From Psychroserpens damuponensis (GTDB lineage: Bacteria; Bacteroidota; Bacteroidia; Flavobacteriales; Flavobacteriaceae): DNA of 64,000 nucleotides. Below are positions 55,932 through 63,710 of the stretch, in pieces (within the stretch, counting starts at the first letter, position 1; the number at the start of each line of letters is the position of its first letter). Below the pieces are notes generated by a model. The model made no database searches and was not told the DNA's origin. It was given only the letters and a program-made list of their open reading frames with translations. Where the stretch lies: positions 297,001-361,000 of the forward strand of contig NZ_JXJO01000016.1 in NCBI RefSeq assembly GCF_000826655.1, read 5' to 3'. The position numbers and the translations under genes are program-made.

Positions 55932-56672
55932 TTAAAATTCTTGTATTGTTGGTCGAATTACTAACTCGTTAATATCTACGTCTGCAGGTTGCTCGATAGC
56001 GTAGGCTACCGCTTTTGCAATAGAAATTGCCGGAATAGCATCTTTGTACACCTGCTGTATAAATTGTGAGGTGGCCTGATCTGAGCTTCCTAATTGTAGT
56101 TCGGAATCTATTAAACCTGGTGAGAGAATAGTGGTTCTAATATCTTTACCAACTTCTTGCCTTAAGCCTTCACTTATGGCACGAACAGCATATTTTGTCC
56201 CACTGTAAACTGCTCCGCCAGGACTTACTTTTAAGCCAGCAACAGATGCTAAGTTGATAAAGTGACCCGATTTTTGCTTCTGAAATTCTGGTAAGGCTGC
56301 TGCAATACCGTATAACACACCTTTTATGTTGACATCAATTGTACTGTCCCATTCGTCAATTTTTAGCGCACTTAATGGTGCTAAAGGCATGATACCAGCA
56401 TTATTAACCATAACATCAATTTTACCAAAACTGCTAATGGCTTTTTCTACTAAAGCTTTTACATCATTTGCATTGGTAACATCTGTTTTTAAAACTTCGG
56501 CTTTTCCACCGTTTTTTATAATTTTAGCTGCTACGTTTTCTAATTTTTCTATTCTACGCGCACCTAAAACTATTTTTGCTCCGCGTTCGGCCAAATAATA
56601 AGCTGTAGCTTCTCCTAATCCGCTACTTCCTCCTGTAATGACTACGACTTTATCTTCGATGTTATTTTTCAT
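55932..56672 (-). CDS. SDR family oxidoreductase
   Basis: The 246-residue classical SDR has the cofactor loop TGGSSGLGEATAYYL (13-27), NNAGIMPL and catalytic YSGTKYAV with SVAGL before it. It resembles serine/3-oxoacyl-type SDRs that reduce quinones or aldehydes. It begins 8 bp after the stop of the 288-aa SDR gene and is followed by the NTF2-like gene; all three form one minus-strand operon under the HxlR promoter region. Confidence 0.85.
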   Translation of the reverse strand: MKNNIEDKVVVITGGSSGLGEATAYYLAERGAKIVLGARRIEKLENVAAKIIKNGGKAEVLKTDVTNANDVKALVEKAISSFGKIDVMVNNAGIMPLAPLSALKIDEWDSTIDVNIKGVLYGIAAALPEFQKQKSGHFINLASVAGLKVSPGGAVYSGTKYAVRAISEGLRQEVGKDIRTTILSPGLIDSELQLGSSDQATSQFIQQVYKDAIPAISIAKAVAYAIEQPADVDINELVIRPTIQEF

Positions 56673-56680
56673 TTTACTTT

Positions 56681-57547
56681 TTATTTAAGTTTTGTTTCTA
56701 ATAAGTATTCCATTTGGTAGGCTTTTAAAGAGCCATCTTGTATGGGTTGTGTTAATTGGTTTACTTGGTCTGCTCCAAATGGTAAACCTACAACTGTACG
56801 TGTTGGTCTGCTGCCTTGTGGCATTTCGGCTAGATCTAAATAAGCTTCAGCTACTAAAGTTGGTGCAGGAATGTCTTGCGATTGCATTAGTGTGGCAAAA
56901 CCTTCCATCATACCATGAAATATGCTTTGTAAGTCGCTATTTTGTGCTACAATTTCTGTTCTGGCTTCTGGTACAAACGATGCTGCTAAATTGGTTGCAA
57001 ATGGTCCAGGCTCTACAATAACAGCTTCTACACCAGTAGGCGCTAACTCGTATTTTAGACTTTGTGTATAGGCTTCTACAGCTGCTTTAGAGGCACCATA
57101 GGTCGCTGCAAAAGGTGCAAATACTCTACCATAAGACGATGTTGTGTTTATAATTAAGCCTTGTCCTGCTTGGCGCATGCTTGGTAAAACAGCTTGTGTG
57201 GTTCTAATAATACCGTAGTAGTTCACATTCATTAATTGGTTGGCTTGCTCTACGCTAAAGGCTTCGGCAATTCCCATATGCATTATTCCTGCATTGTTTA
57301 CTAGTACGTCTACGGTTTCGGCTTCAGCCAAAATGCTTTCCATGGCTTTATTTACAGAAGCATCTGTAGCGACATCCATATCTACTACTTTAATATGTGA
57401 AGCATAGGCTTCTAATTCTTTTTTTATAGCCTCGTTTTTTTGAGAGGCTCTCATCGTTGCATATACTTTGTAGTTGTGGTCTGCAAAATGTTTAGCTGCT
57501 AATAATCCGAATCCGCTGCTACTTCCTGTTATGATTACGTTTTTCAT
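56681..57547 (-). CDS. SDR family oxidoreductase
   Basis: The 288-residue SDR has TGSSSGFGLLAAKHFAD (7-23), NNAGIMHMG, NTTSSYGRVFAPF with serine, and YGASKAAVEAY with the catalytic Tyr/Lys. The C-terminal region from EARTEIVAQ to the end is longer than in the next gene, as in the extended oxidoreductases of Flavobacteria that respond to electrophiles. It is the first gene of the operon, whose start lies 45 bp from a TAATTTTG -7 element on the minus strand (57592-57599). Confidence 0.85.
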   Translation of the reverse strand: MKNVIITGSSSGFGLLAAKHFADHNYKVYATMRASQKNEAIKKELEAYASHIKVVDMDVATDASVNKAMESILAEAETVDVLVNNAGIMHMGIAEAFSVEQANQLMNVNYYGIIRTTQAVLPSMRQAGQGLIINTTSSYGRVFAPFAATYGASKAAVEAYTQSLKYELAPTGVEAVIVEPGPFATNLAASFVPEARTEIVAQNSDLQSIFHGMMEGFATLMQSQDIPAPTLVAEAYLDLAEMPQGSRPTRTVVGLPFGADQVNQLTQPIQDGSLKAYQMEYLLETKLK

Positions 57548-57591
57548 GTTTTTGAAATTTTATATTTTAATTATTACTTTTATTATGCAAG

Positions 57592-57599
57592 CAAAATTA
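57592..57599 (-). promoter_or_regulatory. Candidate -7 element of the SDR operon
   Basis: On the minus strand TAATTTTG matches TAnnTTTG, 45 bp before the 288-aa SDR start. The HxlR half-site at 57614 lies where the -33 region should be, so binding would block this promoter. Confidence 0.5.
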
Positions 57600-57613
57600 C
57601 AACATTACTTTTG

Positions 57614-57655
57614 TTTTGCAAGTAAAAAATGAAATTAATTTCATTTTGCAAGTAA
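57614..57655. promoter_or_regulatory. Putative HxlR operator with two half-sites and central palindrome
   Basis: TTTTGCAAGTAA occurs twice, at 57614-57625 and 57644-57655, exactly 30 bp apart, flanking the perfect palindrome ATGAAATTAATTTCAT (57629-57644). A weaker TGCAAGCAAAAT copy lies at 57587. The elements sit between the divergent SDR and hxlR promoters, and HxlR proteins bind their own intergenic regions, so this is the likely operator. Confidence 0.65.
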
Positions 57656-57669
57656 TAAATTAAAAAATG

Positions 57670-57677
57670 TACCTTTG
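57670..57677 (+). promoter_or_regulatory. Candidate -7 element of hxlR-like gene
   Basis: TACCTTTG matches TAnnTTTG and lies 28 bp before the ATG at 57705. The second HxlR half-site covers its -33 region, so the regulator should control itself. Confidence 0.6.
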
Positions 57678-57704
57678 TAACGGATTAATAAAAAGCCCTT
57701 TGTT

Positions 57705-58136
57705 ATGATAAAAACAGAATTTAGATGTAACTGCCCAATTAGTACAGCTTTAGATGTTGTAGGGGATAAATGGTCTATTATCATTATTAAGCAGATGCTT
57801 ATTGAAGGTAAAAAAACGTTTAAAGATTTTATTGAAAGTGATGAAGCTATAGCAACAAACATCTTGTCTTCGCGATTGAAAATGCTTGAAGAATTTAATA
57901 TAATTACTAAAGGAAAACTTCCTGAAAATAAAAAGACCAATATTTATACGTTAACCGATAAAGGTCTTGATTTAACGCCTGTAATAGTAGAGTTATCGCT
58001 TTGGAGTGATAAACATATGCGTGATTTTCATCCGGAATTGTATTCTGGAGATGCTATTGATGTTATTAGACAAGATAAAACGACTTATATTAAAAATACG
58101 ATAGGGAAGTATAGGGCAGAACACAGTAAGGTATAA
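57705..58136 (+). CDS. HxlR-type transcriptional regulator
   Basis: The 143-residue winged-helix protein has the HxlR pattern: N-terminal CNCPISTALDVVGDKWSIIIIKQML, helix-turn-helix around EAIATNILSSRLKMLEEFNIITKG and wing PENKKTNIYTLTDKGLDL. The cysteine pair near the start (RCNCPI) is the usual site where such regulators sense electrophiles or disulfide stress. It is divergent from the SDR operon and lies next to an operator with two exact half-sites, so it almost certainly controls that operon. Confidence 0.9.
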   Translation: MIKTEFRCNCPISTALDVVGDKWSIIIIKQMLIEGKKTFKDFIESDEAIATNILSSRLKMLEEFNIITKGKLPENKKTNIYTLTDKGLDLTPVIVELSLWSDKHMRDFHPELYSGDAIDVIRQDKTTYIKNTIGKYRAEHSKV

Positions 58137-58259
58137 GTAAATTAGCAGACTTATTTGTGCTATTACATTATAAAATAATTATAGCAGAAAAGAATTAAAG
58201 GTTAGGTTTAAATCTTAACTGCCATTTTTTATTTACGTTGTTAAAACCTGTTAGTGGTA

Positions 58260-58658
58260 TTAATTTGTTTTTCCTAATACAAGTTTAGAAAATGGTATTC
58301 CTGTCACCCTTGTGCTTCCAATAATATAGGTTAGCGCTAATATTAAATCCATACCTGTAATGTACAACATAGGTTCAGGAACTTCGCCATTTGTTGAAGC
58401 GTAGAACACAAATAACACACTAAAGAAACGCACTAAACCGTTCCAAACAATAATAGATGCTCTTGTAGCTATTTTTTTTGTTGCCCATACCAATGCTGCT
58501 CCAGCAAATATGATGAATTCGCCAGATACCGCATTGGTAATTAACGATTCTCCGGTTTTATTTGATAAGGCTTCTATAATCATCCATATACCTATTGGGA
58601 AATTAAAAATTCCCGTAATTAGGACGAACTTTTTGAATAAATTGTTTGAATTTTTCAT
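58260..58658 (-). CDS. Four-helix membrane protein, uncharacterised
   Basis: The 132-residue protein has four hydrophobic helices (FVLITGIFNFPIGIWMIIEA; FIIFAGAALVWATKK; FFSVLFVFYASTN; MDLILALTYIIGSTR). I know no family with certainty. It follows the TfoX-like gene by 7 bp, and both close the operon that begins with the TetR gene at 61948, so it may serve the same stress response. Confidence 0.6.
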   Translation of the reverse strand: MKNSNNLFKKFVLITGIFNFPIGIWMIIEALSNKTGESLITNAVSGEFIIFAGAALVWATKKIATRASIIVWNGLVRFFSVLFVFYASTNGEVPEPMLYITGMDLILALTYIIGSTRVTGIPFSKLVLGKTN

Positions 58659-58665
58659 TTTAGAA

Positions 58666-59001
58666 TTACTTTTTACTACTATTTTTTTTCTGAATGTTCA
58701 ATGACGCTTCTGCCCAAATTGTTAACTGGTCTGCATCTTCCAAAACCGCTATTGGAACTTCGTAAAAGGAAGCCACCACACTATTGTTTTTAAACAATTT
58801 TAAAGATTGAGCATCTGCTGCTTTATAATGTGCTTGGTTACTGTTGGCTACCTTAAAATAAACCATTTCTTTGGAGATGATACCGAACATATAACCATCT
58901 GCATACAATCCGATGACACCAAACATTCGTTTTGGGTGAATCGTTTTCCAGCTAGATAATTGGTCTAGAATAAAATCTAAATAGTCGGTGGAAGTTGTCA
59001 T
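58666..59001 (-). CDS. TfoX N-terminal-domain protein
   Basis: The 111-residue protein has the TfoX-N pattern: RMFGVIGLYADGYMFGIISKEMVYFKVAN near the start and VVASFYEVPIAVLEDADQLTIWAEAS at the end. TfoX is a competence regulator in gammaproteobacteria, but this short version in Bacteroidota has unknown function. It lies between the propeller gene (11 bp) and the four-helix membrane protein in the operon. Confidence 0.8.
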   Translation of the reverse strand: MTTSTDYLDFILDQLSSWKTIHPKRMFGVIGLYADGYMFGIISKEMVYFKVANSNQAHYKAADAQSLKLFKNNSVVASFYEVPIAVLEDADQLTIWAEASLNIQKKNSSKK

Positions 59002-59012
59002 TTTGCCTTTTA

Positions 59013-60320
59013 TTAATCGATTCTTTTAATAATATGTGAACCACGCATTACCGGAATTGAATATTTGGTCTGAATTAATTTTGGGTTTTCTTTATCTATT
59101 AACCTAAAGAAATCTACAGAACCACCTTTTTGATTACTATCGTGATGGTCAAAAACAGCTACCGCTAAAAAATTACTAGAACCGTCAAAAACCACACCTT
59201 CTGGCATTACACCTTCAAAGAAAAATTCGTCTTTTAAAGTGATTTTTCCTGTATCTTCATTAAAGCTAAATAAAGATATTGAGTAAAAAGGCTGGTAGTT
59301 TGGGCTCTCAACAGGATAGAGCGATGCCTCAAAATTTAAGGCAACTACCCATTTACCATCGGGACTTACCGCAATATTTTCGGGTGAAACTCGTGAAGGC
59401 TCAATAGATACAATTTGGTTTTGTGGTCCATTATCTCCTTTATTTGCTCTGTCTAATCGTATAGCTGCAACGGTTCCCCTAGTTGGTGCTAAATATAAGC
59501 CTGGAAGATCTGCTCCCCAACCAATATTGGTGACCAATAAGTACTTTCCGTTTGGAGACCAGTACATAATTCCTGGTAATTTTCCCGGATTTACAGCATT
59601 ACCATATGGTGTTAATGTTAAGTCGTTTTCGTTGAATTTAAAAAAACGAACGGTTTCATCGCCAAAAGAACTTGAAATAGCTAAAAATTCACCAGTTGGG
59701 TCAAAAGTTAAATGTGATGCTTTTGAACCCGGAAGCATAGATGCTGCCAATTCTAAAGCTATATTTTTTGCTTTACCCAGTTTTCCGTTTTTCAATGGAA
59801 AAATAATGACCTCTTTCCCTTCTTCCATAGTCGATACCGCAACGTATTTGCCACTTGGGTGTACATCTATGGCGTTAATACCATCGGCAACGTCTGTAAC
59901 ACTTAACACTTTGGCTGTTTCAACATCTACTATTGTCAATTTTCTGCCCACAGGTGTATCATTGATCATTGATTCACCTAATGGAGCAGGACCAAATAAT
60001 TCTGATACTAAAGCGTATTTTCCGTCTGGTGTTACCGTTAAGCTGTTTGGCCAATATTTAACCGAGTTACTTACAGAAGCTGTTTTTAATGCTTTGGGAT
60101 TAGTTAAATTATCACCATCTATTATGGTTAATTGGTCTACTAAATCGGCTGTTTTATTTCCTGATTTTCCATCAACATAAGTTGAGGCCAACTGGTCTGC
60201 ATCAGACAAGACTACTAGTTTTTTTGCTTTAAAATCTAGGTAGTTAAATTTTTGTTGTGCATTAATTGAACCAAGCATACCGCTTAAGACAAATAAAACC
60301 AATAAAACTCTTGTTTTCAT
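59013..60320 (-). CDS. Exported YncE-like beta-propeller protein
   Basis: The 435-residue protein has a signal peptide (MKTRVLLVLFVLSGMLGSINAQ) and a seven-bladed propeller of lactonase/YncE type, with blade motifs VTPDGKYALVSELF, VHPSGKYVAVSTME, FDPTGEFLAISSSF, WSPNGKYLLVTNIG and VSPDGKWVVALNFE. It probably binds or hydrolyses a small molecule. It follows the dehalogenase-like gene by 12 bp, so both are under the TetR regulator; both have signal peptides and may act together outside the cytoplasm. Confidence 0.8.
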   Translation of the reverse strand: MKTRVLLVLFVLSGMLGSINAQQKFNYLDFKAKKLVVLSDADQLASTYVDGKSGNKTADLVDQLTIIDGDNLTNPKALKTASVSNSVKYWPNSLTVTPDGKYALVSELFGPAPLGESMINDTPVGRKLTIVDVETAKVLSVTDVADGINAIDVHPSGKYVAVSTMEEGKEVIIFPLKNGKLGKAKNIALELAASMLPGSKASHLTFDPTGEFLAISSSFGDETVRFFKFNENDLTLTPYGNAVNPGKLPGIMYWSPNGKYLLVTNIGWGADLPGLYLAPTRGTVAAIRLDRANKGDNGPQNQIVSIEPSRVSPENIAVSPDGKWVVALNFEASLYPVESPNYQPFYSISLFSFNEDTGKITLKDEFFFEGVMPEGVVFDGSSNFLAVAVFDHHDSNQKGGSVDFFRLIDKENPKLIQTKYSIPVMRGSHIIKRID

Positions 60321-60332
60321 TTTGCGTATATT

Positions 60333-61328
60333 TTATTTGTTCGGTTCTAAATTCTTCATCATTCTTCGTAAAGAGAACACAAAACTTTCTGGACTGTCCT
60401 CTTGTGTAAAATGACCTGCTTCTGGTAGTAACTGTACTGGTGCTTTAGGAAAAAGAGCACGCCATTTGTCTTGTATGTGTTGAGAGGCAACAGCATCATC
60501 TTTTAATCCAAAAATTAACTCAACAGGTTTGTCTTGTAACTTCGGTAATTTAGTTTCCAGGTCTTCTAACCAAGATGCTGCAAGTGTAATTTGTTGCGGA
60601 AAAACTGCGGTAGCTCTTCTAGATTCTCTTGTAGGAAAAGGCATGGCGTACGCATCTGTAATGGCTTTGTTATTACGCGATTTTTCATTTATGGAATTCT
60701 GCATTAGAGCAGTTGCAAAAAAGTTTTCGTCTAAAACTTTGTTTTCCATTTCTGGCGTTCTCATTAACATTGAAAATTCTTTTAATTTGCCTTCGGCTTT
60801 CCAAGCCCAAGTATTACTAATTACAATACCTAAAACTTTATCTGGATTACTTGTTGCCACAGATAAACCAGTTGGTCCGCCCCAATCTTGAACCACAATT
60901 ATAAATTTCTCTAATTTTAAATGCTCAAAAAGTAAGGCTTTAATCCATTCTACGTGTTCTTGTGGTGTGTAACCATAGTTTTTTGGAGTATAGGAAAAAC
61001 CAAATCCAGGTAAGTCGTATGCAATGACTCTAGCTTCACCTGAAAGTGCTTTAATTATATTCCTGTTTAAAAAAGACCAATCTGGATTTCCGTGTGTTAA
61101 AACAATAGGAATACCTTCGCCTTCATCAATGTAATGCATTGAAATTCCGTCTTTTTCAAACCAGTTGCTTTTAAAAGGATATTCTTTTTTATCTACTGTA
61201 AAGGGTCTTTCTTTTTTATTGGTTTCATCTTTATTGTAGATGTCTTGAGCTTGAGATATATTAGCCATAGTAATTGCAAGTATTAAGGTTAGTACAATTG
61301 TTTTTCTGAATGTGTTTTTTGTTTTCAT
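60333..61328 (-). CDS. Exported haloalkane-dehalogenase-like alpha/beta hydrolase
   Basis: The 331-residue protein (start ATG 61328, because the longer frame begins inside the operator) has a signal peptide (IVLTLILAITMANISQAQ), the oxyanion loop HGNPDWSFLNR, and the nucleophile elbow VVQDWGGPTGL with aspartate and tryptophan in the haloalkane-dehalogenase order instead of serine. GLKDDAV and EAGHFTQED give an acid and the base histidine. Related epoxide hydrolases share the Asp nucleophile, but the HGNP asparagine and DWGGP tryptophan favour halide binding. The cofactor-free substrate is unknown. Confidence 0.75.
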   Translation of the reverse strand: MKTKNTFRKTIVLTLILAITMANISQAQDIYNKDETNKKERPFTVDKKEYPFKSNWFEKDGISMHYIDEGEGIPIVLTHGNPDWSFLNRNIIKALSGEARVIAYDLPGFGFSYTPKNYGYTPQEHVEWIKALLFEHLKLEKFIIVVQDWGGPTGLSVATSNPDKVLGIVISNTWAWKAEGKLKEFSMLMRTPEMENKVLDENFFATALMQNSINEKSRNNKAITDAYAMPFPTRESRRATAVFPQQITLAASWLEDLETKLPKLQDKPVELIFGLKDDAVASQHIQDKWRALFPKAPVQLLPEAGHFTQEDSPESFVFSLRRMMKNLEPNK

Positions 61329-61347
61329 TTGTATTTTGTTAAATTTA

Positions 61348-61370
61348 TTTCTAATCATTTGATTAGTTTT
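61348..61370. promoter_or_regulatory. TetR-type operator of the dehalogenase-like operon
   Basis: CTAATCATTTGATTAG (61351-61366) is an exact reverse complement of the site at 61971, and the 23-bp context including flanking A/T is identical. It sits between the TetR gene stop (61385) and the dehalogenase start (61328). Confidence 0.75.
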
Positions 61371-61384
61371 ACGGTAAAAAAATA

Positions 61385-61948
61385 TTAGAAGTGCTGAAAT
61401 GTGGTTTCTATATAGTCGTTAATGGTAATTTCATTTTGAATTTTTGTTGCTAAAGCCAAACCACTTAATGCTAAAACAAGATAATTTGTGTGTCTTTCTA
61501 TAGTTTGGTTGTCCTTTATGCTATTTAACTCCAAATTGTGTTTAAACAAGGTTCTTAATTGTTCCTCGTAGTTCGAAATAATGATACCTACTTTTTTATC
61601 TACATCTAAACCAAATTCTGACATGGTATTTACCATTAAACAACCGTTTTTAGAATTGTTTTGATTAGCAAATTCAGCGAACTGATAGAAAAAGTCTTTA
61701 ATACTCTCGATGCCATTAGAAGCGTTTTTAAGTGCATTAATTAATTTTTGCAATTTGCTTCTATACAATTTTAAGCTTTCTAGAAAAAGCTTTTGTTTGT
61801 TACCAAAACTAGCGTTTATAGAAAATTGATTGATCCCCATTTCTTTAGATAGCATTCTTAATGATGTATTTCTATAACCGTTTTTCCAGAACAGAGCCAT
61901 TGCCTTTTCTATGACTTCTTCTTCATTATATTTTTTTTCTCTAGGCAT
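61385..61948 (-). CDS. TetR/AcrR-family repressor
   Basis: The 187-residue regulator has an N-terminal HTH (EEVIEKAMALFWKNGYRNTSLRMLSKEMGINQFSINASFGNKQKLFLESLKLY) and a ligand-binding C-terminal domain. Its gene opens the operon with the dehalogenase-like and propeller genes. The same operator lies in front of it (61967) and between it and the next gene (61348), so it probably represses both and responds to a small molecule handled by the operon. Confidence 0.9.
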   Translation of the reverse strand: MPREKKYNEEEVIEKAMALFWKNGYRNTSLRMLSKEMGINQFSINASFGNKQKLFLESLKLYRSKLQKLINALKNASNGIESIKDFFYQFAEFANQNNSKNGCLMVNTMSEFGLDVDKKVGIIISNYEEQLRTLFKHNLELNSIKDNQTIERHTNYLVLALSGLALATKIQNEITINDYIETTFQHF

Positions 61949-61966
61949 AAAACTAAATTACATTAC

Positions 61967-61989
61967 AAAACTAATCAAATGATTAGAAA
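61967..61989. promoter_or_regulatory. TetR-type operator of the TetR gene
   Basis: CTAATCAAATGATTAG (61971-61986) lies 19 bp upstream of the TetR gene start and matches the site at 61348 in reverse complement over 23 bp. Confidence 0.75.
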
Positions 61990-62140
61990 CAAAAAAATAT
62001 TTACTGTTTTTTAAGATTTTTTTATAAAATAGGAGGGATTTTCAATAGGTAAACTATTTTCTACTAAAAATTATTATTCATTTTTTTGATGCCTGAAAGT
62101 GTTTTAGAAACATGTTAGCGTGTGAATATAAAAGAAAAAC

Positions 62141-62160
62141 CACCTTACTTTCGCCAGGTG
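62141..62160 (-). terminator. Terminator of the SDR gene
   Basis: CACCT (62141-62145) pairs with AGGTG (62156-62160), flanked by A and T runs; on the minus strand the stem is followed by GGTTTTTCTTTT. It lies 26 bp past the SDR stop codon. Confidence 0.65.
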
Positions 62161-62185
62161 ATTTTTAATTTATGTGGAGAGCAGT

Positions 62186-63046
62186 CTACAAAAAACTAGC
62201 TCTTACCTGAGCCACTAATTTAGTACCATCTGGATCTGCTTTGGTTTTAAGGTGCGTAAAATCTTCGGCCCATTGTGAGGTGCGTATTCGTAAAGGCGGA
62301 TTGTCGTTTTGTGCTACATCTAAAGCAACTTGTGCGACTTCTAAACCAGTTTGGTATACTTGTGTTGCGCTTTCTTTTGCTCTTTGTTGGTTTCCAGCCA
62401 TATATTGCTCAAAAATAGGAGCATACTCGCCAGTTGCAAATTGTCCTTCGGTAGCTGTTTTGTCTATAGCAGACGCCATAAATTCGGTTGAAATTCCGCC
62501 AGGTTCTAAGCAGGTAATTTTAATATTAAACGGATCGCTAACATAAGTGGCTAAGCCTTCCATAAAACCTTCTACTGCAAATTTAGCTCCGCAATATAGT
62601 TCATTAAAAGGTTGGCCAACCAAACCACCAACAGAGGTTATGCTTATTACCTGTCCAGATTTTTGTTTGCGCATATAAGGTAAAACCGCTTTCGTGCAAT
62701 ACACCACACCAAGATAGTTAACATCTGTTACCCATTTAATTTCTGCTTCGGAAGCTTGTTCTGTAGTTTTAGCGAATCCTGCTCCAGCATTATTAAAAAG
62801 GATGTCAATTTTACCATCGTTTTTAATAATGGTATCTACTGCAGCTTTTATGGTGTCGGTTTTTGTAACGTCTAAAGGCACTATGTGAATGTCTAAATTA
62901 TCAGCTTCTATTTGTTTTTTTAAAGCAGTTGCTTTGTCTAGGTTTCGCATAGATGCATAAACCTTAAAGTTGTTTTTTGCGAATAGGATGGCGCTTTCAA
63001 AACCAACTCCTGTAGATGTTCCTGTGATTAATACGTTTCTTTTCAT
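62186..63046 (-). CDS. SDR family oxidoreductase
   Basis: The 286-residue protein (ATG at 63046; a frame from 63076 begins inside an operator) has TGTSTGVGFESAILFAKNN, NNAGAGFAK, ITSVGGLVGQPF with the serine and YCGAKFAVEGF, the Tyr/Lys pair. Such SDRs commonly reduce ketones or quinones. A TetR gene lies directly upstream in the same orientation, and GAATG/CATTC palindromes precede both. The last CTTCGGAA (62746) lies here. Confidence 0.85.
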   Translation of the reverse strand: MKRNVLITGTSTGVGFESAILFAKNNFKVYASMRNLDKATALKKQIEADNLDIHIVPLDVTKTDTIKAAVDTIIKNDGKIDILFNNAGAGFAKTTEQASEAEIKWVTDVNYLGVVYCTKAVLPYMRKQKSGQVISITSVGGLVGQPFNELYCGAKFAVEGFMEGLATYVSDPFNIKITCLEPGGISTEFMASAIDKTATEGQFATGEYAPIFEQYMAGNQQRAKESATQVYQTGLEVAQVALDVAQNDNPPLRIRTSQWAEDFTHLKTKADPDGTKLVAQVRASFL

Positions 63047-63066
63047 ATGGATTGTTTTTCTGGAGT

Positions 63067-63078
63067 GAATGTTCATTC
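63067..63078. promoter_or_regulatory. Candidate TetR operator before the SDR gene
   Basis: GAATGTTCATTC is a 5-bp-arm palindrome (GAATG/CATTC) 21 bp upstream of the SDR start at 63046. It resembles the larger palindrome in front of the TetR gene (63669). Confidence 0.5.
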
Positions 63079-63099
63079 TAAATTAATCTTAAATTTTTT

Positions 63100-63651
63100 T
63101 TATGCTTTTATAGCATCCCAAAGCATGTGCATTTGATTGTTAAGTGATACTTTGTTAGTCTCTTTCTGACCAAAGTACCATCGTAAATAGGATAGGATAG
63201 AACCACCAATAAACATTAAAAGTTCGTCTATATTAATGTCTTTTATAATGCGTTCTTGCTGTCCTTTAACTAATAGTTTATTGACTTCTGTAATAGATTT
63301 TACACCTTCGTTTCTGCTCTTTTCTGTAATAATAGGAGAGGCTTGCAATTGTTCCATAAATTTAAAATAGGTAGGATTGGCTATAAAAAAATCGATCATA
63401 GCAGTGTAATACGTTTCAAATTGTGTTTTAATGGATTTGTTAGCATCAAAATCTAAAAACAAGTCTTTTTCTTCGTGTTTTATACTAACGTAAATGGTAT
63501 TTATTAATACGTCTTTGTTAGGGAAATAATTATAAATAGTTCCCATACCAGTTCCTGCAGCTTTAGCAATAGCAGACATAGGTGTATTGTGTACGCCTTT
63601 TTCAGTTAGTAACGTAATGGCAGCAGATAGTATGGCTTCTTTTTTATTCAC
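63100..63651 (-). CDS. TetR/AcrR-family repressor
   Basis: The 183-residue regulator has the HTH region EAILSAAITLLTEKGVHNTPMSAIAKAAGTGMGTIYNYFPNKDVLINTIY, followed by a helical ligand domain. It lies 53 bp upstream of the SDR gene. A palindrome with 8-bp arms (63669) lies in its own promoter region, and a related half-site pair precedes the SDR gene, so autoregulation plus control of the SDR is likely. Confidence 0.9.
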   Translation of the reverse strand: MNKKEAILSAAITLLTEKGVHNTPMSAIAKAAGTGMGTIYNYFPNKDVLINTIYVSIKHEEKDLFLDFDANKSIKTQFETYYTAMIDFFIANPTYFKFMEQLQASPIITEKSRNEGVKSITEVNKLLVKGQQERIIKDINIDELLMFIGGSILSYLRWYFGQKETNKVSLNNQMHMLWDAIKA

Positions 63652-63668
63652 AAGGCAAAGGTATCTAT

Positions 63669-63688
63669 TTTGGAATGATTATTCCAAA
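63669..63688. promoter_or_regulatory. Candidate TetR operator before the tetR gene
   Basis: TTTGGAAT (63669-63676) pairs with ATTCCAAA (63681-63688) around GATT, 17 bp upstream of the TetR start. The GAATG...ATTC core is shared with the site at 63067. Confidence 0.6.
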
Positions 63689-63710
63689 GTTTTAACTTTA
63701 ATTTAAAGCT

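Noticed and set aside
58158-58186. A terminator downstream of the HxlR gene
   Set aside because: TGCTAT and ATAGCA can pair over 6 bp, but the loop is long and no T-run follows.
60333-61358. Longer start (61358) for the dehalogenase-like gene
   Set aside because: The extra ten residues lie inside the TetR operator, and a perfect signal peptide begins at the next ATG.
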